NCBI GenBank assembly: GCA_013180625.2
Contig: SNVD02009699.1
Coordinates: 248,001-312,000, forward strand
Direction: 5' to 3'
DNA from: Boswellia sacra
Taxonomy: Eukaryota; Streptophyta; Magnoliopsida; Sapindales; Burseraceae
Length of the DNA stretch: 64,000 nucleotides
The position numbers were made by a program, and so were the translations under genes. Below are positions 1 to 12,900 of this stretch, one piece after another. The notes below the pieces were generated by a model. The model worked only from the letters and a program-made list of their open reading frames with translations, did no database searches and was not told the DNA's origin. Position 1 is the first letter of the stretch. Each line of letters starts with the position of its first letter.

Positions 1-665
1 GGAAAAAAAAAAAAAAGCATACCCAGATGATGATTTAGTGGTAAGAGATTGGTGGTATGGATGAAATTGTAGTAAGGAGGAGTTATAGTAGAAAAAATAT
101 GAGTTTGTTTGGGACGGGAAGAGTTAGGGTTTGGAATCAAAGGTCTCCTTACTGTATCATTAAATGAATCATGATCAGCAGCTATGCCAAGCTCGTTATG
201 ATGAGCACAACGTCCCATTGTGGCCAACGAATGATCGATAGCTGCTGGGGTGTTTGGCCTTATCGTAGTTTGGAGTTAGCTAGGGTGACTGAAATGAAGC
301 GGTTGCTTGTTGAGTTTGGGAGAAGTATGAAGAGAGGTAGAAAACAGTCGCTACAGCTAGTGAACTCAAATAGTAACACTACTAGTAGCTCGTTTCAGAA
401 AAGTGAAAAGGGGAACAAAGGATGGCAGAAGTTGACCACGCTGCTACCATATATGAGAATCAAATTAATAAACACACATACAAACGTATTCTACAGATAG
501 AGAAAGAAAGAGAGAGATGTTTGTGCTAGCAAACAAAAGACAAAGCAAAAAAGGTAAAGGCCTACAGCAAGCGTGGAATTCTGTAAAAGAGAGAGGGTGA
601 GAAAGAGCTCGGAAGGCGTGGTATATATCAATACATTGTTTCCTAAAAGTATTGTTCTCATCCAT

Positions 666-711
<46 letters not shown>

Positions 712-2849
712 CATCTTTTATCATAAATTGTAGATATATAGATTTTGCTGTATAACATTAACTGTCATCCATAACCATATATAACAAACTGTTTGACTAA
801 AACCTTTATAAGATCAATAATTGATCGAGATGCAAAAGTTGTTTTTCTTTTTATATATCAAAATAGCTACACTTTACATTATGTAACTATAAATTCAGAT
901 GTTATAAAGTGAGGATATGAACTCAGAGTTTATCATGCCATGTCTCATATACTATACATATACATTTAATGTTCAATTACATAGTCTTGTACCTTTCACC
1001 TATCTTCACATTGCCAACTGTTGGTTATAAGCAAAACCATTAATTCAACTGCTGTATCCGTATAGTACCATTGCACAAACTAGTATGTTTCAATCAATTA
1101 TTAAATATGGCCGCTCCACAAATCTAGTGACCTTATTTATTATCCCTGCTAGCTAGCTTATTGTATGTGAGTGCAGCAAGATGGGGTGTGGGCATGTGGC
1201 CGCGCGCGCGGGTTCAACTTAATATGAGAGAGGATTGTTTGGTGCCAACAAGCAGCAGCATGGGAGCTAGCTAGCTAGCTAGGTAGAGAAAGCTGCTTCA
1301 CGAACCGTGTAACACGCGGCTTGCTTATTGGTCAAAAGCTTCGACGTTGAATTTTTTCTCTTTGTATACAAGACCAATTCAACTTGCTTGCTCGATCTCT
1401 TGATTTTAGTTAGTTATGCTTCACAATCATCAGTATTAGAACATGTATCAACGATCAAGATTTTATATAATTAGTTTTAATTTCTATTTAAAAGTGAGTT
1501 TGGGTATCGTGCTTGCACGTCTGACTGTATTTGTAAATATATTTATGGACCAAAATTGGCATTTCAACACTATACCGATGTTTTTCTTTGATTTGCATGT
1601 TAAAGATTCATGACAGTGTTAATAAGAACTTATAATAAATAATGTGTATCACGAAGGTTACCTTGCTAAATTTGTAGTGTTAAGAACTTATAATATCAAA
1701 ATAAGATTTTAATTACTTAGCTATATATACCCAATATAGGATCTTGTAATGAAGGGCATTTTTAAATATTTTAGAATGATAGAAATTTTCAATTGTTTCG
1801 ACATATCTACTACCGACCATCGCTGAAGAAGCTATAATTGTTACATTATATCTTACAGTTGTGTAACTGTTGAATTATTTGTACTTGGGGTACATTGGAT
1901 GCGTGATCTTCCATTTTCACATGAATAATTTTCTACAGAAACTGTTCATGATTAAAGGAAAAAATAAACACTCAAGCTGTTCATGTCTGCATGCCAAGCT
2001 CTGAGAGCGTGAACATGACTGCACTATTCCTGGATTGGCCAATTGATCTGTGGACCAAGCTCTTGCCAAGAGTGTCTGTAGTACACTCACTTTTTTATAT
2101 GTTTATAAATCTTGATAGGTTTCATAACTCAGTAACTTCATATGCTTGTTACGCTTCCTTGCTTTTACCCTTTTATGTATGTTATTTTCTCTACAGTAGC
2201 AGTATTAACAAATAGAGAACACGTATTTCTTTTTCTCTTTTTATTTATACACATATTTTTCTTTTCAAAATAAGCAACTACCCTCCAACTGAAAATATCT
2301 TATTAGCCAAAACATTATGGTTTATCGTATACTAATTGATAATACAAGATAATTTCACTAAATGAGCTTAATGGTTTCTTCAAGTTGTTCGAACAGTTGT
2401 GGAGAGTTGACATTTTTTCCCCTTTCTTCTACGATCAAACATAATTTGATAAGAGAGAATATTTGGCATGCAAATTAGCAATTACATAGAGAAATGTTTT
2501 CTTTTATTGCTCATGGAATTGAAATCAACTAGTAACTGCTGTTCAATCACAGATAGAAACTATTAAATTCCTGGTTTTAGTTACATGAATATGGCAGTGA
2601 ACATACTACATACTTCTACATTGAATGGAGAACTTTGTCACAAAGAACCCATTAAGGGACGAATTAACATTGAACTGGAAAATGCATGCTAGTCCATGAC
2701 AACAGGTACCTCCTTTCTGCTTTAAGTAATGATACTGTTTGCAGGTATGAGAGAAAATCACAGCTCATTTTGGTCTTTACCATGAGTTGCAGCTTTTTCT
2801 CCACAAATGAATAGTTATATGCTACTGCTATTTATCTGAGATATATACA
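1..2849. other. Intergenic, no supported gene
   Basis: I see no gene I can support here. Short open frames occur, for example around 171-500, but they lack a recognisable domain, splice context or coding character. The stretch holds a TA microsatellite near 669-708, a small GC-alternating patch near 1200-1210 and GCTA runs near 1265-1282. The rightmost part, below 2850, probably contains the 3' untranslated region of the minus-strand membrane-protein gene that ends there. Confidence 0.5.
669..708. repeat. (TA)n microsatellite
   Basis: About twenty uninterrupted TA units are visible. It is a simple sequence repeat in intergenic DNA, and its length is likely to vary between individuals. Confidence 0.9.
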
Positions 2850-5800
2850 CTACTCCAGAAGCTTGTTACAAGTGCCTACACCAACAGCTGCAGCAAGATG
2901 CCAAGCAGCATGAAGGAAGGGAGTCTCAGGAAAGACATCATCTGCAATGAAAAAAACACCTCCCAGCAATGACGACAGTTTGTGCACATTGTGTGCCATC
3001 CTCAGGTTTGGATCCTTTAATGCTCTTTTTGCAAATGCTACCTGGAATAAATGAATTAGAAAAAGTCATTCCATTGAAAGAACAGCTTGACCTCATGAAG
3101 TCCCCCCTGACCATGCTATGTGATTTTCTATCCCAGGCCTTTGAATGTAAATCAAATTTTATGAACCGAAACAGCATGTCAAATAACTTATCTATAAAGT
3201 ATGTTATTCATTTGTCAAGCTTATTTTCATCAGTAGGCCTCATATGATTGCAGCAATAAACTTGCTGATTTAAAACTCAGTCATTTTCACTTTACACTAT
3301 TTAATTCAGAATCATGTTGTGCATTGCTTGGTTGGCAAAGTACTAACATCGAGAACAACTGGATGTTAGACTGAAACCTTGCCATATTCAGGAGGATGAG
3401 AGGTTCTCGGGATGGAGAGGGATACATCTTCAATAGAGTTACAGCTAGCCTGTAACAGACAATGGCCAACAATAATGACCCAAAAATACATCAAGCTGCA
3501 AAGATTATACAACTTGAGGAACTAAAGCTCGACAAGAGTGCAGTCCTAGCATGGTTGGATATTCCCAATAAAACCTAGAATACTGAAATTTTACAAGCAT
3601 AAGGACTATCTTACATGACAGAAATTATCTCAAACAGACAAATCTTTGCCAGTTAATAATATTCATGAATCGTTACCATTTGATATTAATGGTTTAACTT
3701 TTAACAGCTTTGTGAAGCTGTATGAATTAAGCCCCACAGAACAAAGGAATAGAGAACATATGTGGTCATACTTTTATATATGCTCATATCAAAAGAGAAT
3801 TAGGATAGTACTAGCACAACCACTTTATATTCAAAAAAGATCCCAACTAAATGCACTGGGATCTTTTGAGACTAATAAGCAAGATTTACACACGCACACA
3901 CACAATAAAAAAAAAAAAAAGACGAAAGACCGAATATATAATAGAACTATAAAATTTGGACTAATAAACAGCTAAATACCTCCATCATTCCAGCGTGGAC
4001 GGCTGAAACCATCAGAGGTTGGATAGGTAGAAAAAATGCAGATGCTGCCATAAGCAACTTTGGGTTCTCATCTCTGAGGGCCCTTGAAAGACACTGCAAA
4101 AAAGGTTCCCAATTCGGTTCCGAGTTTTGATGTTTGAGAGAAAAAACTAAGGCAAAATGAACGCAGGTGGAAATCTGTGCTGCAAGATTAGATAGCTTCA
4201 CTGATTTCCTTCATTTTCCAATTAATATAGGTAATCTCATTTTCAGTAGTAATAGGTGATGTAATACTGTAGAATAACTAGCACAGAAGGGAGAATTAAA
4301 AAAGAAATATCTATATAACTAAAGCTAGTAACAAGTCAAAAGTTATCGAAAATCCTGCAGCTAAAATCTTCTGCTTGGATTGAACAGATCACAAAACATA
4401 TGATGAGAAGCATCAGATAACTAACATCATTAGGCAACCACTGGCTCACGCAATTAAGGTCAGATTAAAATTAGAACTAAAGTATGAATCTCGTGCAAAT
4501 GGTTGGCATAATGAACACATAGATAGTATTATGTCTTTTGCTTAGCTCTTTTCATATGAACTGGGAAAAACATATTCTTTTGACATTTACGTGAACTTAA
4601 TCAAAATTCAAACAAGGGAATGAGCTAACTGTTAGCCAGGTCATACATAAGGATGATCACATGCGGGGGAAGATTGCTCATACAAATAAAATGCGATGAG
4701 CATCTGCAATGCTACATGGTGAAATTTAATTACAAAATAAACAGAATAATTAATATTATAAATAGAAGAGCAGCTATTTTTGACGGTACCGAATGCTGAG
4801 AAGTCAAAAATCAAGATAAAGGAAAAGTGTGGTGGAAATGAGGAGAATTTGAATTTCTGAGTTGTGCCAGCAGAGAATATTAGAAAGAGATCAGATGAAG
4901 TTAAAAAAATAATAAAAAAATAAAAAAAGGCCTGCTGATGGTAATAGTGACACATGGAGTAATAGTATGTAACATCCAATATGAATCAGATTTGACTTAC
5001 CACTGTTGCTGTCGCAATCATTGTATAGTCAGCCCATCTAAAATACTTCCTCAGTTTTCCTCTTGAAGAATGATACATACTTGATGCAACTCCAACTCCA
5101 ATTAATGAATTAGCATACAATCTAGTATTTAGATTTTTCCTATACCCAGAGCAGAGTAAGAGATCAGACACAATATTAATATACAATTGCATTGCATTTA
5201 TCAAGCAAATTATAAACAATACCTTGGTGCCTGCAGTCCAAGGGCAATAAATGGAAGTGATGTCAATACATTAGCAAACCTTTCTAAAAGGTTCTGATCA
5301 CCTAACAAAAGAGGTAAAATGGTTGAAACATATAGATCTGGAAGATGAAACTGGAATGCATGCTAGGCAAAAGGGGAAAATGATGTATCACACAGTACCT
5401 TGAATACAACAATGAATGGGCCTCAAACATGCTGGTCTTTGTTGCCATGCTCGTCTAGGGAACATGAAAGAGGTGAATGTGGATTAGATCTTACCAATTT
5501 TGTAATTATGCAATTATTTACAGCCAAATGTGGATAGAAATCAACTATCAAAGCTGCAGGAATTAGTCTCAAGGATTTACGAGAATAGTTACTCCTTTTG
5601 ATAAGAAATAGAGCAGTTACTCTTAACACACCAAGTAAGCAATACTTTCACAAGCATATGTTCAAAGTCAAGTTTCCTTTCACTTACTGCATTAACAGAA
5701 GCTGACTAGCTCCAATAGTAGAACTTTCACAAGTAGAATGGAAATCCCCTTCTTCAGTGATCTCTTCATAGGTGAATGGCGAATGAGGCACCACATGCAC

Positions 5801-5854
5801 ACCATGCACACCCTCTAGGGCTTTACTACGGTTGGATGTACTCTGTGGACTCAT
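2850..5854 (-). CDS. CREST-superfamily (alkaline-ceramidase-like) membrane protein, six coding exons
   Basis: I assembled six exons on the minus strand: 5688-5854, 5399-5454, 5223-5301, 5001-5139, 3980-4093 and 2850-3041. All introns are GT-AG, all phases agree, and the product is 248 residues. The N-terminal ~60 residues look disordered; the remainder is hydrophobic with several membrane segments. The protein carries Ser120-x3-His124, then Asp138 in an RWADY context, and near the C-terminus His229-x3-His233. This S/H/D/H/H pattern is the hallmark of the CREST superfamily (alkaline ceramidase, PAQR receptors, Per1, SID-1), proposed metal-dependent membrane hydrolases. I recognise it as a conserved plant membrane-protein family but know no proven substrate. 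Hydrolysis of a lipid amide is inference. The start is the first ATG after the 5' leader splice, and an in-frame stop lies upstream of it. The protein ends GVGTCNKLLE before a TAG at 2850-2852. Confidence 0.85.
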
Positions 5855-7230
5855 AAGCAACTCCGCTGCAGGTCAAATGCTTCTTATTGCCAGCAAGACC
5901 TTGCTGGCAATTGATTGGAGAGAAGTGTGCCAGAAGGAATTCTACTCAGTCTCTCCACCACCACAAGACAAAAAGTAAACAGATTAGAATGATGAAATCA
6001 CACTTAATAGGAATTCACAGAACAAAGCTGCTCCTAAAAACATGAACTGTGAGAAATTTCTTAATCAACCATCTCATTAATTTATTGTTATCAGAAATTT
6101 TACAAGAATACTCCAGCAATTTTTAAGTTTCTTCAAAAAAATTTTCATCACCAGTAAATGCAACAAAAACATGCAAATGCCACTAGCTTGTGTAACTAGC
6201 AAATGAGCTTGAAGTTGAAAATCTCAAATTAGGATGCACTTTTACTTGATCACGAGGCCGATGCCCATGTGAAGGAGCAAAGTCAGTCAGATGAAAGATA
6301 AAGTTAAATTCCTTTTTGCAGTCAAGCTCTAAATCTACATATGCATGAACCCCTAACAAAAGGTGAAGTTGTGTATACTTATTGAATTGCCCAAAAGAAT
6401 CCTACCTACTTTGCAGCTAAATGCTTCTAGGACTCATACAAAAGACTTGAAATTGACTCCGGCTTCATCAGCTTGAAGCAGCTTATGTTAGAAATAAGGA
6501 TTTAAGGGGAAAAAAAAAAAAAAAGCCCTTATCCTAACCTTACTCTTAGCCTATTGTAACAAATGCAAGAAAAGTGCATCAATATGAAGGTAATAGATCC
6601 CTCAAACTATTGTATATGCATGGCCAAGCAAGATTAAGACAAACCAAGCAGCGGTCTCGTTAATCACTTAGGACAAAAAGCCTGCATAACCTCAGAGAGA
6701 AATGAATTCAAGCACAAATATCTTTTATTAATTTCCATAAAAATTAAATAAATTTCGAGATGCTTCAAGCAAACCCATTTCGTCCTAAGACTTACGTCTC
6801 ATAACATTGCCAAATTAATAAGAATTGATACAGATTAATAAGCAGCAATTCCCCAAAAGCAACACTAGCATTACAATATTTTCACATGAGGAAGACCAAC
6901 ATTAGACCAAACCAACCAACCATTCTCTACTCTACCTTTCCCAAATCTCGAGCAAATTTTCACCAAAAACAACAATAAATCTAAACTGGGTTCGTTTGAA
7001 ACAAAGCAAAAATGCAAAACCACATCAAGAAAACGAATTCCCACGTAACATTTTGGACCGTCAATAGCTACACATACATGAATGACACAGAAGCACATGT
7101 TCCAGGACGAATGAAGGGATAAAAGTGAGAAGTACCTGAGAGAAGAAGAGGCGACACCGCGTCAAGCAGAAAGGAAGGAAGAGGTAAGAAGGCGGTTGCG
7201 AGAGTGAGTTCAGTTACGAGGGAAAGGAGG
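5855..7230 (-). other. 5' leader exon and leader intron of the CREST-like gene
   Basis: On the minus strand a splice donor (CTCAG then GTACTT) ends a non-coding exon at about 7136. A matching acceptor (CCTGCAG) sits just before 5865. This gives a leader exon of about 95 bases, an intron of about 1.27 kb and eleven more leader bases before the ATG at 5854. The leader exon has no ATG, which supports the chosen start. The exact transcription start is not visible. Confidence 0.55.
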
Positions 7231-7240
7231 TGGTTAATCA

Positions 7241-9358
7241 GTTTTTAAGACAGGAAAAGATGCGCATGCGTCCACGAATCTTCCTCTTTGAGTGTGCGCA
7301 TATTCGTTTGCACTAATCAAAATGCGCCACCTTTTTCTTTTCTATTTCTATTATAACCAAAATTTTGACTTCCCCTTTCTCTGGATGGTTCCCCTTCTCT
7401 TCCTTCGCTAGTCAAGACTTTTCTGTTGTGTTTAGCCGTGGATTGGATTGGAGAAATAATAGTTAACTTGATTCAAAATATCCACAATTTTTTCTTATTA
7501 GCTTTTATAAATTATCACAAACCTTTCTTTTCTTGTGGTTAAGATTTAATGGGATTTTTTTAATAGTAGGGAATTAAGATCCTTAATTGTGTGTTCATTA
7601 AGAGTCCAAAATTAAGTTCTCTTTATCTAACGGTTTATGCATCTCATTTACAACGTGTCCAGAAAAACAATTCAATTGCAGGGGAAACATGTGAGGAAGC
7701 TAGTAGAATCACTCTATAATTAATTAGATAAATCGGGTAAAATAAATGATAATATCTCACTAAATTTAGTAAAAAAAAAAAGATTATTATTATCTTCAGT
7801 ATATAAATACAATCAGAACTTGGAATTCCAATAACCTACAGGTAGTAAAGCTTAAACATAGATAAATGATGAGCAAAGGGCACTTTGAGAAAATTCTTCT
7901 TCTAATTCCTTTAAAATTATTTTCATAACCAATTGTCGGATTTAGGTATATTCGCAGATAGATGCCTCTTTTTCAGAACAAGAAAACAAAAAATTTTAGA
8001 CTAATAAGGATAATGAAAGGAAAATTGGAGCCCACCATCTAATTTGGATGCTTGTATAAATAGAACAAATCTAAGTTATTTTCTATAATTTGGAAAAAAA
8101 AAAAAAAACGTTCGAAGTTGTGGTTAATGAAATTGTGAGGGTATATGATTTTTTTTCTTTTTTTAAAAAAGTTTGCTTAATATTAAAAACATATATTGCA
8201 CTTACCTCAAGCCCTTCGAGTTTCCAGAAAAACTTGTTATTACCTATTTTAAGGTTCTAAAAAGGGTGGATCTTTGTTATTTGCACGTCAACGATCATTT
8301 CTAAAAATCCCTATATATTTAAATTTTTATCTTTTCATACTATTATTTTTCTTTTGTTTTATATCTATAAAGAATGTCTCACTCCTTTTGAGTGAAAAAC
8401 CTTTCCAGTAGAAGTAGACATATTATATATACATATTTATGTAGCGATCGATTTCTAATAAAACCTTATTTTCCAAACGTAAATAAAAGTTCAAATTAAT
8501 GGTATGTAAGAAAAATCAGAGAATGACTTTGGTGTTTTCGCTTCAATTGAAACAAAAAAATAGAAATGGTTATCCAAATTCATTTACTCAAATTTTTTCA
8601 CTTTGTTGATGATTTTATCTGTGATATTTGAACAAATTTATATAAAAAAAAAAGTTAGACAACATATATAGTTATTTGTTAATATAATATTCTTCATTCA
8701 ACTTTCGAAAATGTTACAAACTTCTCTTGTTAAAAGTCCACGTTAGATGTAATATTTAAATTTTAAATTAATTACATATATATATATATATATATATATA
8801 ACTTTTATAAAATTATTACCTCTCTTAGTGTAAAAAAAAAATTAGCAAAAATTTTTAATAATAGGGGAGGTCTTTAATTTCCTGTAAAATGTCCAAGAGT
8901 TCAACAAAATTTTCTTTTATTTGTTCCTGTCTAATGGTCTATAAAGAATTAAAGATTGTTGTTTTTACTATTTGACATCATAGAATCTATCTTATACTGT
9001 GTCAAGATATTAGTTCAATTTAAAGGTGAAACATGTGAAGAAACTAGTGGAAGCCCCTTAGATGAATCGAGTGAAAAATGACTAATTAATTTTGGAAGAC
9101 TGATTCATATGATCAATGTCAAATGAACAAATTCAAAGTCAAAAGTTCTATTGTACAATACTAATCATAATTGTCTTATTATATTGGAAAATTTTTTTTC
9201 TAGAATACAAAAAAGATATTAACAATCTCTTTTACGTCTCTTTTTCTTGCATTAGCGACACGTGTTCTAAGCATTTTAATTATAATAATTGAGTTAATTC
9301 ACTTTTTTATTGTTATAATTTAATAATTTTAATGGGAACTTCATTAAAGGTATCATAA

Positions 9359-9407
<49 letters not shown>

Positions 9408-9467
9408 AAAGAGGTTGTAAGTAAATTTTTCTCAATTCTCAAATGTTAGGAAAGATAAGTGGTATTT
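7241..9467. other. AT-rich intergenic spacer
   Basis: The first few hundred bases are presumably the promoter of the minus-strand CREST-like gene. Beyond that I see only A/T-rich sequence with homopolymer runs, a TA microsatellite near 8776-8800 and an AT microsatellite at 9361-9404. No coding segment or RNA gene is supported. Confidence 0.5.
9361..9404. repeat. (AT)n microsatellite
   Basis: More than twenty uninterrupted AT units lie about 65 bp before the hAT-type element. Confidence 0.9.
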
Positions 9468-9475
9468 GTATTTAT

Positions 9476-9977
9476 TAGGAGTGATAATTTAGGTCACGAC
9501 ACACGAACACAACATTAATACGATACGAATACGATACACAATTAATAGATGGGTTAAATTCGTGTTAAGGGTGTTTAACACGTCAACCTATTTAATGACA
9601 CGAATAGTTAAACATATTTTATCTATCTTTAATTACGAGCTCATTTAATAGTATAAATTGTTATATATATATTATAAAACCAAAAATTTTATATCATAAA
9701 ATAAATTAATTTACAAAATAATAAATTATGATGATTTTAATAATATTATACACTAACAATGGTTTATATTCTAAAAATAATTTTAATTGATATAAATATA
9801 TATAAAATAATATATTATGCATAACTAAGATAAACAATAAAGTAAATTATGTGAATTAAATATGACACGATTATAACGCATGGGTAACACGTTTAATAAC
9901 TGTGTCGCATCCGTGTTTTATGTTTTGATACGAATAATTAAATGTATCGATACGCACGACTCAAACTACCACTTCTA
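9476..9977. mobile_element. Non-autonomous hAT-type element (MITE-like), 502 bp
   Basis: The element begins TAGGAGTGATAATTTAGGTC and ends with an imperfect inverted copy (AAACTACCACTTCTA). The two ends can be paired over about 25 bases. It is flanked by a perfect 8-bp direct repeat, GTATTTAT, at 9468-9475 and 9978-9985. An 8-bp target duplication with TAG...CTA termini is typical of the hAT superfamily. Inside are repeated ACACGA/ATACGA-type subterminal motifs and an AT-rich core. No transposase frame is present, so it must have been moved by an enzyme supplied from elsewhere. Confidence 0.85.
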
Positions 9978-9985
9978 GTATTTAT

Positions 9986-12900
9986 CCAAACCTTATTGGG
10001 GGTAGATAATGTTTTCTCTTGACTTATAAGGAGTAAGGGGAAATTACCCTTATCTAAAAGATATATAAAGGGAACCAATAAAATTTTAAAGAGTATTATT
10101 ATTTAAGCCAAGCAAAACCTCTTCTTAAGCTCTATTTTTTAATATAATTTACATAATTCCAAATTTATCCATTTTCCTAATACATCTATGCAATAAAGTA
10201 TATCATCTTCCTTCTTTTTAATGTTCGTTTTTCTACACTCTCCTCAAAAGAAATATAAGAAATTAATTTCTTGTTCTGCATTATCAATTAGATTTAAATC
10301 ATTTCATAATAATTATCTTGTAAATGGTTAAAATTTTGCTTCAGATTTAATGCAACTATATCAAGCTTGATTCGATTTCGGTTGGAAGCAAACCAAGTAG
10401 CAATGAATTTAAATTAGAGTCCTGTAAGATTCATATGCATTGAAAACAATAAGAAAAAAAAATTTAACAAGAAAGAAAAGAATAACATTTTTGTTGGAGA
10501 GGTTTTGCATCTCAGATAGGACTCATAAAAAACCAGAAAAACCAGATAATGAGTTGTGGATTTAAAAGAGATGAAAATGCAAAAGATTCCAGAAAAAAAT
10601 GAAGAACGGGTCTTCGCCTTCAAAATGATAGAAATGCAAAAGCTTGCGTAGATCGGTTATTTAATTAATTATAAATCAATTGATAATGCTTTTCTATAAT
10701 ATTATTATATTTTATCAAGCTATTAATTTGATGGCTTTTAAATAGAAGTACTGGGAACTGGAACCACGAAGGAAGAAAAGAAGTCTTAATTGTTTTCTAA
10801 ATAAATTTATTAAAAAAACAGTTACAATGATACTTTTAGAATTATATAACAAGTATTCACAAAAGGGGCCTGAAAAGAGATTTTGCGGGACTTGAATATC
10901 AAGGCTCAATTTTAAAATGGACCAAGCAAGCGCCTGCTGTATTTTCTCGCTGATTGACCCAAAAACTCTTTTTGGGTTCAAACATGCAAGATTATGGACT
11001 TTATCTGGCACAAAATCTTGAAGCTTTAACTTAAATTTTGGGCTAAAGTTCATGGCCCAGAGTGAACAAATAATCTTTGTAATAAGAAAATGGACAGGCA
11101 CTTTCTTATAGGACTGTCTGACACACCTTTATAATTGATCTAAAGTCGCGAGTACGTGCAAGCCTTTGTCACTTCACTTTAGGGTTCTTTACATTTTTTT
11201 TTTTAAAATTTCATTTATGTGAGAGCTTGGTGTAAATTAATACAAATAAAATTTTTAATTTTAGAATATTTTTAATCTATGTTTTAGCAATATTGAAGAA
11301 TTCTTTTATCACTCTGAGTTGGAATTTTTTTTTTTTTAAGAGGTTGACACAGTCAAGAGAATTTATGGCAGTTCAAGTTCACAAAAGAACAAAATTTGAA
11401 ATTTTTACTACTTTAATAGACTTGCAATATTGTCTTTTTATAAAGCTTATGGCACTATCCAATATGACCTTCAAAGTTTTTCTTTAGTAATTTTAATTTT
11501 TTTTAATTTTAAGTGATGTGATGATTGATGTAACATGATAAAATCATAGACCACTTTATATGAAGTATCAAATCTTAGACTTTGGTGATATATTTTTATA
11601 ATTTATTAGAGTAACGTGACTAAAAACATCCAATTTATCTTCCTTTTTTTTTCTTCTCACAAAGAAAAACTAAAATTTTTAAAAGAATTGAAGAGATCTT
11701 CAAAAGATTAATTACCTTGAAATATTTGTATTTCTTATCCTAATATCTAACTATATAGATCAAAATATGGGTGAAATCACTTGTCAAATCTTCTGCAATA
11801 ATAAAAATATTGAGATTTTAACTTAAATTGTAGAAAATTATACTTTCAAAATTTACACCTAATTTATCTGTGAAAGCAATGTCTTGGGAAATAGTTAAAA
11901 GGCGAATAAATATTAGATGAGCCAGGGAGACAACCTTATGGATATGGTTAGATAGGTAAATGAGGCATTAATAAGATTCATGAATACATACATGTAAAAC
12001 TCTTGCATCCCATTCCCAATCTCAATCATTAATAATATTTTATTAATTTTGGTAGGACACCAAAATTTTATTACATTTTCAATCACTAACACGCATTAAT
12101 TATTGGCTTGTAGCATATATATAATTCTGGAAGAAGATAAAATATTTTTTTTCAATTATTTTAAGTTAATGGGAGCCTCAAGCCTCAGGAGGTAAATTAT
12201 ATGTCCATATATATATATATATAAATATAGAATAATATTACTCTTATAAATTTTTCATACAAATTTTATTTTACAAATTGATAAGAAGTTGTACAATTGG
12301 ATGAGTAATATTAAAAATTTTATCACATTAATTAAAGCTTATAACATGTGCTAATCATACAATAATGTCACATCATTGTATTTACAAAGAGTTGGTAAGT
12401 CTAGCACCGCTTATAAATTTATGAATAGATACAATACTAAGTTGAATGATGATAATTAATATATTATGCATCGATCATAAACTTCAATTTTGTTCATTGA
12501 TTTATGATTAAATAAATTTACGATTTTATTATTAATAATAAGAGAAATATTCTATAAGTAAAGGCTTATTAATTATATTTTCTCCTACATAGCTTTTCAA
12601 TCTTATTTTCTTCTACATATAACATTACATTGTAGGAGACACATTTACTTGTATATATATTTTTATAAGAATGATGTTGTACATAATAGCTAGGCAAGTT
12701 ACTTAATATTTTACGGAATTGAAGAACTTGAATATTGGTATGACAACATGTGATAGAGTTTGACTGTAGCAGTTAATTAATTAATTAGTGTCATCTCAAA
12801 AGTCCGATCATATGTGGATCATGGAATAAATGGAGCTAGCGAGCCAAGGTTAGCTGTCATTCCCCATTAGAAATGTTAGCTATAAGCAAGGTGAGCTAGT

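Noticed and set aside
171..500. A 109-codon plus-strand frame near the window start
   Set aside because: No recognisable domain, no clear leader or splice context, and the composition changes along the frame. It could be a chance frame, so it is left uncalled.
465..665. Minus-strand frame over a GA-rich stretch
   Set aside because: It encodes low-complexity Ser/Leu/Tyr sequence from simple repeats and has no gene context.
2969..3247. Plus-strand 92-codon frame
   Set aside because: It is the antisense shadow of the last exon of the CREST-like gene, whose minus-strand reading is far more convincing.
3646..3975. Plus-strand 109-codon frame
   Set aside because: It lies in an intron of the minus-strand CREST-like gene and ends in a low-complexity CA/A tract.
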